Assembly: GCA_022360075.1 (NCBI GenBank) | Contig: JAKSDN010000045.1 | Span: forward strand, 1-6,786 | Reading direction: 5' to 3' | Source of the DNA: Kiloniellales bacterium | Lineage (GTDB): Bacteria > Pseudomonadota > Alphaproteobacteria > Kiloniellales > JAKSDN01 | Length of the DNA stretch: 6,786 bases | In this document: positions 1-6,043 of the stretch, piece after piece | How the letters are laid out: every line of letters starts with the position of its first letter | Position numbering within the stretch: the stretch's first letter is position 1 | Translations under genes and position numbers: made by a program | The notes under the pieces: generated by a model | What the model was told of the DNA's origin: nothing | The model's input: only the letters and a program-made list of their open reading frames with translations | Database searches by the model: none

Positions 1-65
1 CCGAGGATCGGCAGGTTGTCGCCCAGAGGTTGCTCGGAGCCAGGTCCGGTTGCGTGATCAGCCAT
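1..65 (-). CDS. Possible 5' end of a leftward gene, cut by the window edge
   Basis: Reading leftward from an ATG at 65-63 gives 21 open codons (MADHATGPGSEQPLGDNLPI...) that run off the window. The frame stays open upstream to a stop near 168, so an earlier GTG start near 95 is also possible. No clear Shine-Dalgarno sequence is seen before the ATG. The visible residues are polar and rich in Gly and Pro, with no recognisable motif, so the product cannot be named. It would be divergent from the patatin gene. It may not be a gene at all; the evidence is only an open frame plus the lack of a competing gene here. Confidence 0.3.
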   Translation of the reverse strand, partial: MADHATGPGSEQPLGDNLPIL

Positions 66-241
66 GTCGTCAAGCGACGCCGCGGATAACGACACGCGGG
101 CGCGATTCAAGTTTGGTGCGAAAAGCCACTGAACACCTCGCGCATCACTCGTGGAATTCCTCGTAGAGACTCAGGGACCCTGAACGGTCTGAGCCGCCGC
201 ATCAGCGCCGCTTGACGAGAACCTATTCGGGAAGACGGGAA
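66..241. other. Gap upstream of the patatin gene with inverted repeats
   Basis: About 176 bases with no convincing gene. It holds a 13-base palindrome, TCAGGGACCCTGA, at 171-183 (6-base arms around one A), overlapped by a second imperfect hairpin (CTCAG..ACC at 170-179 against GGTCTGAG at 186-193). A 10-base inverted repeat, CGCTTGACGA, lies at 209-218 on the plus strand and at 76-67 on the minus strand, so each copy reads toward a flanking gene and contains a TTGACG. These could be operator or promoter parts, but no matching -10 elements are evident, so the role is inference. Confidence 0.35.
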
Positions 242-2074
242 ATGGGAAATCACGATTCCGCCGATACCAAAACGTTCGAGATCGGCCTGGTTTTGGCGGG
301 CACCGTCTCCGCCGGCGCCTACTCCGCGGGAGTTATGGATTTCCTCATCGAGGCCCTCGACGCCTGGGAGCTGGCCAAGAGCAACTCGGAAGGCCCGCCC
401 CACGACGCCAAGCTCAAGGTCATGGCCGGTTCCTCCGGCGGCGCCTTATGCGGCTCGATTGCGGCCGTGTCCCTGTTCAGCCGCGGCAAGCCCTTCCGCC
501 ACGACGCCCCGCCGCCGGAGCCGAAAGAAAACCGCTTCTACGACGCCTGGGTCAGGCGGATCGATATCCGGCACCTGCTTTCGCAACGCGACCTGAACAA
601 GGACGAAGACGCGAAGGCGAAGTCGCTGCTCGACTCGACCGAGATCACCGAGATCGCCGGCGAGGTCCTTCAGGTCGAACGGCGGGACCAGCCGCGCAGC
701 TACCTGGCCGATCCCTTGCATATCTACAACGCGGTGACCAACGTCCGCGGCGTCGACTATCACCTTCACCTGCGCGGCGGCAAAGCAGGCCGAACCACGG
801 GTCTCGGCCATCCGATGCGCGCCCATGCCGACTATCTCCACTTCGTCGCCAGCGAAACACGACCCCAGGGCGCCTTGGACGACGACCGCCCATCGCCGGA
901 ACCCCTGTGGCTCAACCCTGGCCGGCTGGGGCAAGGAAGAAACTGGAACCTCCTCGCCCAATCGGCGCTCGCTTCCGCCGCCTTTCCCGTCGGCCTGGAG
1001 GCGAGGAACCTGGATCGTTTGCGCCTTGACTACAAAACGAGACTTTGGCCGATCCCGCAGGAGACCAAGCCGGACGATGAGCTTTGTAACTGCATCGAGG
1101 GCCGACCCATCGAACCGGCGTGGCCCGACCCGGATCCGCTCGGCTACCGCTTCGTCAACGTCGACGCCGGCACCGTCAACAACGAGCCCTTCGAGCTGGC
1201 GCGCCGCGAACTGGCCGGCATCGATGGCCGCAACCCGCGAGATCCTTTCGATGCCTCGCGGGCGGTGATTCTGATCGATCCCTTGCTGCGGCAGAAGGCG
1301 ATCAGCGAAAAAGACTACGACCCGAACAAGCGCAACGACATCGTCTCCGTCGCCAAAGAACTCGTCAGCATTTTCATCAACCAGTCCCGCTTCAAGGCGG
1401 ACGAGCTGGCGCTCGCCGAAGACGAGGCGACCTTCAGCCGCTTCCTGATCGCGCCGAAGCGGGCCGCGAGCGATGACCCGCAGGAAAGGCGCTACTACGA
1501 CTATCCGATCTTCGGTGAAGTGGCCGGGGCCTTCGCGGCATTCCTCGAGGAAGTCTTCCGTCGGCACGACTTCTTGCTCGGTCGGCGCAATTGCCAGCAC
1601 TTCCTGCGCCGTCACTTCGTCCTGCCCGAAGAGCACAAGCTGTTCAAAGCATGGGATGAAGCGGCCAAAGCTCACCACTGCGCCAAGGACGAAAACGGCG
1701 ATCCCATCATGTGGCCAGTCCAGGATGACGATGATGATGAAGACGATGATATCGATGAAGATGGCGACCCAACGGTTGAGCCGCAAAGGCTCTTGCCGAT
1801 CGTGCCCCTCGTCGGCCCGGCGGCGGAGACCGAGCCCTTGCCGGCGCGCCCTGGCCTGGAGGGAGTGCGCATCGATCAGGTCGCCCGCCACGTCGCCGAC
1901 CGCGTCGTGGCGGTCGCCGAGCGGGTCATCGACACGGACCTCAAGGACACCTTCAATGGCATCACGCGCTGGCTGCTGAAGCTTGCTCTAAGGTGGGTCG
2001 GCAAGGGCAAGATCGCCGACTTCGCCGAAAAGAAGCTCGAAGAGGAGTTGCAGAAACTCAAAGATATCGTTTAA
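242..2074 (+). CDS. Patatin-like phospholipase family protein with acidic linker
   Basis: Predicted serine lipid acyl hydrolase (patatin fold, Ser-Asp dyad), about 610 residues. Numbered from the ATG at 242, an oxyanion-type glycine stretch (LAGTVSAGAYSAG) lies at about 18-30. The nucleophile elbow GSSGG is at 63-67 with Ser65, and the catalytic Asp of the DAG motif is Asp308, followed by NNEPFELA as in many patatins. The segment SALASAAFP (241-249) and a later block LGRRNCQHFLR (446-456) fit the long bacterial patatin-related proteins rather than the short phospholipases. Residues 495-509 are almost all Asp and Glu, a probable disordered linker. The C-terminus (about 568-610) has an amphipathic Leu/Lys/Arg helix that could bind membrane. 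No signal peptide or clear transmembrane helix is seen, so it is probably cytosolic or peripheral. An in-frame TTG at 212 would add 10 residues; I prefer the ATG, although its ribosome site (GGGAAGACGGGA) is weak. The natural lipid substrate is not deducible. Confidence 0.88.
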   Translation: MGNHDSADTKTFEIGLVLAGTVSAGAYSAGVMDFLIEALDAWELAKSNSEGPPHDAKLKVMAGSSGGALCGSIAAVSLFSRGKPFRHDAPPPEPKENRFYDAWVRRIDIRHLLSQRDLNKDEDAKAKSLLDSTEITEIAGEVLQVERRDQPRSYLADPLHIYNAVTNVRGVDYHLHLRGGKAGRTTGLGHPMRAHADYLHFVASETRPQGALDDDRPSPEPLWLNPGRLGQGRNWNLLAQSALASAAFPVGLEARNLDRLRLDYKTRLWPIPQETKPDDELCNCIEGRPIEPAWPDPDPLGYRFVNVDAGTVNNEPFELARRELAGIDGRNPRDPFDASRAVILIDPLLRQKAISEKDYDPNKRNDIVSVAKELVSIFINQSRFKADELALAEDEATFSRFLIAPKRAASDDPQERRYYDYPIFGEVAGAFAAFLEEVFRRHDFLLGRRNCQHFLRRHFVLPEEHKLFKAWDEAAKAHHCAKDENGDPIMWPVQDDDDDEDDDIDEDGDPTVEPQRLLPIVPLVGPAAETEPLPARPGLEGVRIDQVARHVADRVVAVAERVIDTDLKDTFNGITRWLLKLALRWVGKGKIADFAEKKLEEELQKLKDIV

Positions 2075-2183
2075 GCGCGACCGTTGGCCTCAGGCATTGC
2101 CGGATCGTTAACCCTGTCGGGTAATCTGTCCTTTGCCTCACAGTGCTACAAACAAGGGCGCCTCGCGGGAGTTCCCAATAGTC

Positions 2184-2468
2184 ATGGCCCTAGCGCTGCC
2201 CAATCCGCCGCCCGGCTTCCAGTCGGCCAATCACGAGCAGGCCCAGCAAGGCCTGTCGCTGATCAAGTCGGCGGTCCTGGGCCTGCTGTACCGCGAGAAG
2301 CACGGCCTGACCAACGCCCAGATCTGCCACGAGCTTGGCCTGGCCGCCGGCCAGGAGGGCAAACTCCGATCGATGCTGTCCTGGTCGATCCTCGGTCTGC
2401 TGGTCAAGGAAGGCAAGGTCCGCAAGGCCGGCACCTACTACTTCCTCGCCCACAACGCCCAGGGCTGA
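2184..2468 (+). CDS. Small winged-helix DNA-binding protein (hypothetical)
   Basis: 94 residues from the ATG at 2184; GGGAG at 2167-2171 is a plausible, slightly distant ribosome site. A TTG at 2133 in the same frame would add 17 residues with no family-like content, so I reject it. After a Pro-rich start, residues 24-36 form a hydrophobic helix (SLIKSAVLGLLYR). Residues 42-53 (LTNAQICHELGL) look like helix 2 of a helix-turn-helix, and 58-74 look like the following helix. A basic beta-wing follows at about 76-88 (GKVRKAGTYYFL). This order matches a compact winged-helix fold like those of small regulators or detached restriction-enzyme DNA-binding domains. It follows the patatin gene by 109 bases and ends 12 bases before the convergent ycaQ-like gene. 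I do not recognise a named family; the DNA-binding role is inferred from the pattern alone. Confidence 0.7.
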   Translation: MALALPNPPPGFQSANHEQAQQGLSLIKSAVLGLLYREKHGLTNAQICHELGLAAGQEGKLRSMLSWSILGLLVKEGKVRKAGTYYFLAHNAQG

Positions 2469-2480
2469 AGCCTCCCGCGC

Positions 2481-3707
2481 TCAGCGCCGCTGCCGGCGCA
2501 AGGCTGGTGCCAGATCGCCGCGGCGGCCGATCGAGACCCGCTCGAGCCCCAGCCAAGCCGCCATGCGTTCCAGGGAGTCCATCAGCGCGGGGGCCACTTC
2601 CGCCGCCTCGATATCCGCTTCGCCATGGTTCGCCAGGGCGCGCAGGACGCCCGCCGCCCGGTCGGCCTTGAGATCGACCCGCGCGACCAGGCGCCCGTCG
2701 AGCAGAAAGGGCAGCACGTAGTAGCCGTGCCGGCGCTTGGCCGCCGGCGTGTAGATCTCCAGCCGGTAGTGGAAGTCGAACAGCCGCTCGGTGCGCGAAC
2801 GCTCCCAGATCAGCGGATCGAAGGGCGAGAGCAAGGCCGCGCCGCGCACCCAGCGCGGCAGGCGGGCCTCGGGGTCGAGATAGGCCTGCTGGCGCCAGCC
2901 CTCGACCCGGATGGGGACGATGTCGCCCGCCTCGGCCAGCTCCGCGACCCGGCGCTTGGCCGTGGCGGCCGGCAGGCGGAAATAGTCGCGCAGATCGGCT
3001 TCGGTCGCGACCCCGAGCGCCTTGGCCGCGATGCGCAACAAGGCGCACTGGGCTTCCTCCTCCGGCGGCGTCGGCAGGTCCAGGACGTCGGCCGGCAGGG
3101 TCCGTTCCGTCAGGTCGTAGACCCGCTCGAAGCCGCGTCTTGTGGCGGCGGTGACCTCGCCGACCCAAAACAGGTACTCGAGCGCGATCTTGCCGTCATT
3201 ACGGACCCACATGCCCTTGCCGCGCTTGCCCGGGTTGCGCAGTTCGCGCGGCGTGAGCGGGCCCTCGTCGCGGATCTGCGCCAGCACGTCGGCGACGTAG
3301 TCGCGCCGCTCGCGCGCGAAGCGGGCGTAGCCCTGGTAGATGCCCTGACCCTTCGCGGCCCGGGCCATGCGCCAGCGCAAGAGCGGATGCAGGGCGAGCG
3401 GCAGCAGCGAGGCCTCGTGCGCCCAGTACTCGAAGAGCGCGCGCTTCTTCGGATGGAAGGCCTTGCGGTCGAGCAGGGCTGGGTCGTAGGCGCCGACCCG
3501 CGAGAAGACCGGCAGATAGTGCGAGCGCACCAGCGCGCTCACCGAGTCGATCTGCAAGAGCCCCATGCGCTCGATCGCGCCGCGCATCCGGCGCCAGCCG
3601 GCGTCGCCTGCACCCTGCTTGGCGCCAAAGCCCTGGGCGGCGAGCGCGATGCGGCGGGCTTGGGATCGGCTGAGGGTTTCTTGTGCGGGCGGGGTAGTCT
3701 TGGTCAC
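2481..3707 (-). CDS. ycaQ: YcaQ/AlkX-type winged-helix DNA glycosylase
   Basis: 408-residue member of the HTH_42 (YcaQ/AlkZ) family, which removes bulky alkylated purines and unhooks interstrand crosslinks such as those from nitrogen mustards. The catalytic loop is visible as Q52-I53-D54 in LLQIDSV. The QxD form is typical of the YcaQ/AlkX branch, while AlkZ has QxQ. Other family segments are FEYWAHEASLLP (92-103), a winged-helix region around 216-280, and the conserved SPFDPLIWERSRTERLFDF block (294-312), followed by YRLEIYTP and YYVLPFL. Length agrees with the family. The start is GTG at 3707; the next Met (41) would cut away part of the domain just before the active site. No good ribosome site precedes it. 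It is divergent from purD, with a palindromic repeat in between, and convergent with the small winged-helix gene. No operon partner is visible, so it is probably a stand-alone repair gene. Confidence 0.92.
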   Translation of the reverse strand: MTKTTPPAQETLSRSQARRIALAAQGFGAKQGAGDAGWRRMRGAIERMGLLQIDSVSALVRSHYLPVFSRVGAYDPALLDRKAFHPKKRALFEYWAHEASLLPLALHPLLRWRMARAAKGQGIYQGYARFARERRDYVADVLAQIRDEGPLTPRELRNPGKRGKGMWVRNDGKIALEYLFWVGEVTAATRRGFERVYDLTERTLPADVLDLPTPPEEEAQCALLRIAAKALGVATEADLRDYFRLPAATAKRRVAELAEAGDIVPIRVEGWRQQAYLDPEARLPRWVRGAALLSPFDPLIWERSRTERLFDFHYRLEIYTPAAKRRHGYYVLPFLLDGRLVARVDLKADRAAGVLRALANHGEADIEAAEVAPALMDSLERMAAWLGLERVSIGRRGDLAPALRRQRR

Positions 3708-3754
3708 GGTTGGTCGTCTTCGCTGTTGCTCAAACGTCGTGCTAGTTCCGTTGC

Positions 3755-3860
3755 CGAGCTCACCCCCTCACCGAGCCTCTCCCCCCACTGGGGGGAAAGG
3801 GATGCGTAGGCTTGGCGAGGCGTTTAGCCGAGCCTTAGCCGGAGCTGGGTGAGGGGGGAA
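3755..3860. repeat. Composite palindromic (REP-like) intergenic element
   Basis: A compact element of about 106 bases with nested inverted repeats. The outer arms, CCCCCTCACC (3763-3772) and GGTGAGGGGG (3848-3857), are perfect over 10 bases. Inside are two hairpins: TCCCCCCA/TGGGGGGA around one C (3780-3796), and AGGCTTGGC (3808-3816) against GCCGAGCCT (3827-3835) with one G-T pair. CCGAGCCT also occurs as a direct repeat at 3771-3778 and 3828-3835. The whole would fold as a three-way, clover-like structure. This design and its place between divergent genes resemble interspersed repeats of bacterial genomes with C-rich CTCACC...CTCTCCCC cores. Whether other copies exist cannot be seen in this window. 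It carries no open frame. Confidence 0.75.
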
Positions 3861-4005
3861 CATCGTTTCCGCGCGAAAGTCATGCGAGCGCCAGTCTCGC
3901 ATCTCGCCTCCGAGTCGCGGACTCCAAATCACCCCTTCCCAAACTCTCTCCTGACAAACCCCTCCCAGCACCACTTCCCCGTTCCCGACTCGCCGGCCCT
4001 GCGTC
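3861..4005. other. Pyrimidine-rich leader region of purD
   Basis: Remainder of the gap between the divergent ycaQ-like gene and purD. I see no gene here. The stretch from about 3927 to 3990 is strongly C/T-rich on the plus strand (runs such as CACCCCTTCCC and ACCCCTCCCAGC). The TTCCCG at 3982-3987 lies 18 bases before the -10-like hexamer of purD and is a weak -35 candidate. No riboswitch or hairpin with a poly-T tail is recognisable, and I see no obvious purine-repressor operator. Confidence 0.4.
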
Positions 4006-4018
4006 TATGCTCGCCGCC
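3982..4018 (+). promoter_or_regulatory. Putative purD promoter for a leaderless transcript
   Basis: A -10-like hexamer TATGCT lies at 4006-4011, with a weak -35 candidate TTCCCG at 3982-3987 (18-base spacer). Transcription normally starts about 7 bases after the hexamer, which here is 4018-4019, the A of the purD ATG. There is no Shine-Dalgarno sequence before that ATG, which agrees with a leaderless message. The same hexamer stands 6 bases before the mntA ATG. The promoter is inferred from sequence only. Confidence 0.45.
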
Positions 4019-5293
4019 ATGCGGATCTTGGTCGTTGGCGCCGGCGGCCGCGAACACGCGCTCTGCTGGGCGCTCGCCGGCTCTCCCCTCTGCGATACCC
4101 TCTATTGCGCGCCCGGCAATGCCGGCATCGCGCAGGAGGCGACCTGCGTGCGGATCGGCGCCGAGGACCTGGACGGCCTGGTCGGCTTCTGCCGCGACGA
4201 GCGCATAGACTTCGTCGTGGTCGGCCCCGAAGCGCCCCTGGTCGCCGGGCTGGTGGACCGCTTGGAGGCAGCCGGCATCAAGGCCTTCGGCCCGAGCGCG
4301 GCGGCCGCGGCCCTGGAGGGCTCCAAGGGCTTCATGAAAGACCTCTGCGCCAAACACGGCATCCCGACCGCCGCCTACGGCCGCTTCACCCAGGCAGAGG
4401 CGGCCAAGGCCTACATCCGCGAACAGGGCGCGCCGATCGTGGTCAAGGCCGATGGGCTTGCCGCCGGCAAGGGCGTGATCCTGGCCCAGAGCCTTGACGA
4501 GGCGCTGGCCGCGGTCGACCAGGTCATGGTCGAGGCGGCCTTCGGCGCGGCCGGCCAGGAAGTGGTGATCGAGGAGTTCCTGGTCGGCGAGGAGGCGAGC
4601 TTCTTCGCCCTGGTCGACGGCGAGAGCGCCCTGCCGCTCGCCACGGCGCAGGACCACAAGGCGGTCGGCGAGGGCGACACGGGCCCCAATACCGGCGGCA
4701 TGGGCGCCTACTCACCCGCGCCCGTCATCACCGAGGCTCTGGCGGCGCAGGTGATGGCCGAGATCATCGAACCCACGGTCGCGGCCATGAAGGCCGAGGG
4801 CCGGCCTTACAAAGGCGTGCTCTACGCCGGCCTGATGATCACCGAGAGCGGCCCGAAGCTGCTCGAATACAACGTGCGCTTCGGCGATCCCGAGTGCCAG
4901 GTGCTGATCATGCGCCTGATGTCGGACCTGCTGCCGCTGCTGATCGCCTGCGCCGATGGCGTGCTCGGCGCCATGGACCTGCGCTGGTATCCCGAGACCG
5001 CCCTGGTCGTCGTGCTCGCCGCCAAGGGCTATCCCGGCAGCTACGCCAAGGGCAGCGCGATCGGCGGCCTGGAGACCGCCGCCGAGGACGACGACGTCAC
5101 CGTCTTCCACGCCGGCACCAAGGCCGGCGACAACGGCGCGATCCTCGCCAACGGCGGCCGCGTGCTCGGCGTCACCGCGCTCGGCCAGGATGTCGCCGAG
5201 GCCCAAGCCCGCGCCTACGGCGCGGTCGACAAGATCGACTGGCCCGAAGGCTTCTGCCGCCGCGACATCGGCTGGCGGGCGGTGGGGCGGTAG
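4019..5293 (+). CDS. purD: Phosphoribosylamine--glycine ligase (GAR synthetase)
   Basis: Second enzyme of de novo purine synthesis: ATP + 5-phosphoribosylamine + glycine give glycinamide ribonucleotide, ADP and phosphate, in the cytosol. The 424 residues are full length for PurD. The N domain starts with [15 protein letters not shown] (1-15) and has the conserved PGNAG (32-36) and VVGPEAPL (67-74). The ATP-grasp part shows SKGFMK (102-107), [13 protein letters not shown] (141-153) and [14 protein letters not shown] (185-198). The block [23 protein letters not shown] (211-233) is also conserved. The GARS signature RFGDPECQ is at 287-294, in the metal/ATP site. An in-frame ATG at 4007 would add MLAA, but it lies within the -10-like TATGCT and the homologous N-terminus begins at MRI, so 4019 is chosen. 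The gene is a single unit here, not fused to purM or purN. Codons are strongly GC-ending, with sampled blocks about 75% GC. Confidence 0.97.
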   Translation: MRILVVGAGGREHALCWALAGSPLCDTLYCAPGNAGIAQEATCVRIGAEDLDGLVGFCRDERIDFVVVGPEAPLVAGLVDRLEAAGIKAFGPSAAAAALEGSKGFMKDLCAKHGIPTAAYGRFTQAEAAKAYIREQGAPIVVKADGLAAGKGVILAQSLDEALAAVDQVMVEAAFGAAGQEVVIEEFLVGEEASFFALVDGESALPLATAQDHKAVGEGDTGPNTGGMGAYSPAPVITEALAAQVMAEIIEPTVAAMKAEGRPYKGVLYAGLMITESGPKLLEYNVRFGDPECQVLIMRLMSDLLPLLIACADGVLGAMDLRWYPETALVVVLAAKGYPGSYAKGSAIGGLETAAEDDDVTVFHAGTKAGDNGAILANGGRVLGVTALGQDVAEAQARAYGAVDKIDWPEGFCRRDIGWRAVGR

Positions 5294-5326
5294 CGCCGTT
5301 GGGCTGCATCCGGCCAAGCCGCGGTC

Positions 5327-5335
5327 TGCTATGCT
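5327..5335 (+). promoter_or_regulatory. Extended -10 promoter of the mntA-hepT unit
   Basis: TGCTATGCT is an extended -10 element (TG, one base, TATGCT) lying 34 bases after the purD stop and 6 bases before the mntA ATG. No Shine-Dalgarno sequence fits between it and the ATG, so transcription would start at or next to the start codon and give a leaderless message. No -35 at normal spacing is seen; TTGGGC at 5299-5304 is too far away, but an extended -10 may not need one. Inference from pattern and position. Confidence 0.45.
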
Positions 5336-5341
5336 AGACGC

Positions 5342-5641
5342 ATGAAATCCGAGACCCTCCAGCTCCCGGCCAGCCTATCAGCGAACAGGATACGCGAGAT
5401 CGCGCGCCGCAATGGTGCGCGCCAAGTTCGTTTGTTCGGCTCTCGTGCCCGTGGCGAAGCGCGGTCCGACAGCGATCTCGATCTTCTTGTCGAGCTGGAA
5501 CCTGGCCGGGATCTCTTCGACCTCATCGAAATCAAGCTCGAACTCGAAGCGGAGTCACCGGTTCCGGTTCAAGTTCTGACCGAAGGCTTCCTCTCGCCTT
5601 ACTTCCGCGATCGAGTCATCGACGAGGCGGTGGAGCTGTGA
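5342..5641 (+). CDS. mntA: MntA-type minimal nucleotidyltransferase antitoxin
   Basis: 99 residues with a polymerase-beta-like minimal nucleotidyltransferase domain. The signature GSX10DXD is complete: G33-S34 in LFGSRARGEARSDSDLDLL, with metal-binding Asp45 and Asp47. In characterised MntA-HepT systems this enzyme transfers AMP groups from ATP to a tyrosine of the HEPN toxin and so silences it. The C-terminal block LSPYFRDRVIDEAVEL (84-99) is typical of the family. The position where relatives usually carry the third acid (VDVVT/VDLV) reads V76-Q77-V78 here, so full AMP-transferase activity is not certain. The stop overlaps the hepT start (GTGA, 5638-5641), so the two are translationally coupled. 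GC content is lower than in purD just upstream, which suggests acquisition. Homology to the family is clear; the antitoxin role follows from the gene pair. Confidence 0.9.
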   Translation: MKSETLQLPASLSANRIREIARRNGARQVRLFGSRARGEARSDSDLDLLVELEPGRDLFDLIEIKLELEAESPVPVQVLTEGFLSPYFRDRVIDEAVEL

Positions 5642-5976
5642 AGGAAGACCGAACCTACGTCCTGCACATACGCGACGCCATCGAACGCATTGTGGCCTAC
5701 ACAAAGGATGGCAAAAGTGAGTTCCTGGCGGAGACCATCGTTCAGGACGCGGTGATTCGGAACCTTGAGGTGATCGGAGAGGCAGCGAAGCAAGTCTCCG
5801 AGGACTTAAGGGCCGAGTGTCCAGAGGTGCCCTGGGCCAAGATGGCCGGGCTGAGAGATGTACTGATTCACGGCTATATGACCGTTGATTTGGAAATCGT
5901 ATGGGACGTGGTCAGCAACCGCCTACCGCCTGTGGCAGATCAGATCGCCGATCTGCTCGAACCCCGCCAACTGTGA
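5638..5976 (+). CDS. hepT: HepT-type HEPN ribonuclease toxin
   Basis: 112-residue, mostly helical HEPN protein (DUF86/HepT family). The catalytic motif RX4HXY is intact as R73-DVLI-H78-G-Y80. Arg and His form the RNase site of the dimer, and Tyr80 is the residue that a partner MntA would AMPylate in studied systems. Other family signs are the N-terminal YVLHIRDAIERI (7-18) and AVIRNLEVIGEAAKQVS (38-54), plus VPWAKMAGLRD just before the motif. The start is GTG at 5638, overlapping the mntA stop by 4 bases; with no ribosome site of its own, translation probably depends on mntA. Within the 3' end, GCAGATC (5935-5941) and GATCTGC (5950-5956) form an inverted repeat. By count, 5641-5820 is about 56% GC. 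The target is an RNA in known cases (tRNA or mRNA); it cannot be told from sequence here. Confidence 0.93.
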   Translation: MKEDRTYVLHIRDAIERIVAYTKDGKSEFLAETIVQDAVIRNLEVIGEAAKQVSEDLRAECPEVPWAKMAGLRDVLIHGYMTVDLEIVWDVVSNRLPPVADQIADLLEPRQL

Positions 5977-6043
5977 CTCACACTTTTGGCTCCCGGCGCG
6001 CGATGGTTGCCATTGTGGTGATTGCTGCCAATGTAGTCCGGCC

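Noticed and set aside
107..403. 98-codon minus-strand frame overlapping the start of the patatin gene
   Set aside because: It overlaps the patatin nucleotide sequence, has no motif, and shows no start signal; the plus-strand gene accounts for the overlap.
446..1891. Long open frame (481 codons) antisense to the patatin gene, with an Ile-rich hydrophobic stretch
   Set aside because: It is the mirror of GC-rich patatin codons; its hydrophobic run is simply the complement of the GAT/GAC acidic tract, and no family motifs are present.
2625..3809. 394-codon plus-strand frame opposite the ycaQ-like gene
   Set aside because: Composition is Arg/Gln/Asp-rich with no domain signs, whereas the opposite strand has clear YcaQ-family motifs over its whole length.
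4007..4018. Upstream ATG of purD adding MLAA
   Set aside because: It lies within the -10-like TATGCT, has no ribosome site, and the conserved PurD N-terminus starts at [10 protein letters not shown].
3929..5317. Two long minus-strand frames opposite purD
   Set aside because: They shadow a complete, well-conserved purD and have no recognisable protein features.
242..5641. Idea of a CBASS-like system joining the patatin lipase and the nucleotidyltransferase
   Set aside because: The nucleotidyltransferase is a 99-residue MNT-type protein paired with HepT, not a CD-NTase, and it lies more than 3 kb away beyond ycaQ and purD.
5977..6043. Possible hidden HigB toxin before higA
   Set aside because: Only 67 bases separate hepT from higA, and no frame there shows HigB-like residues.
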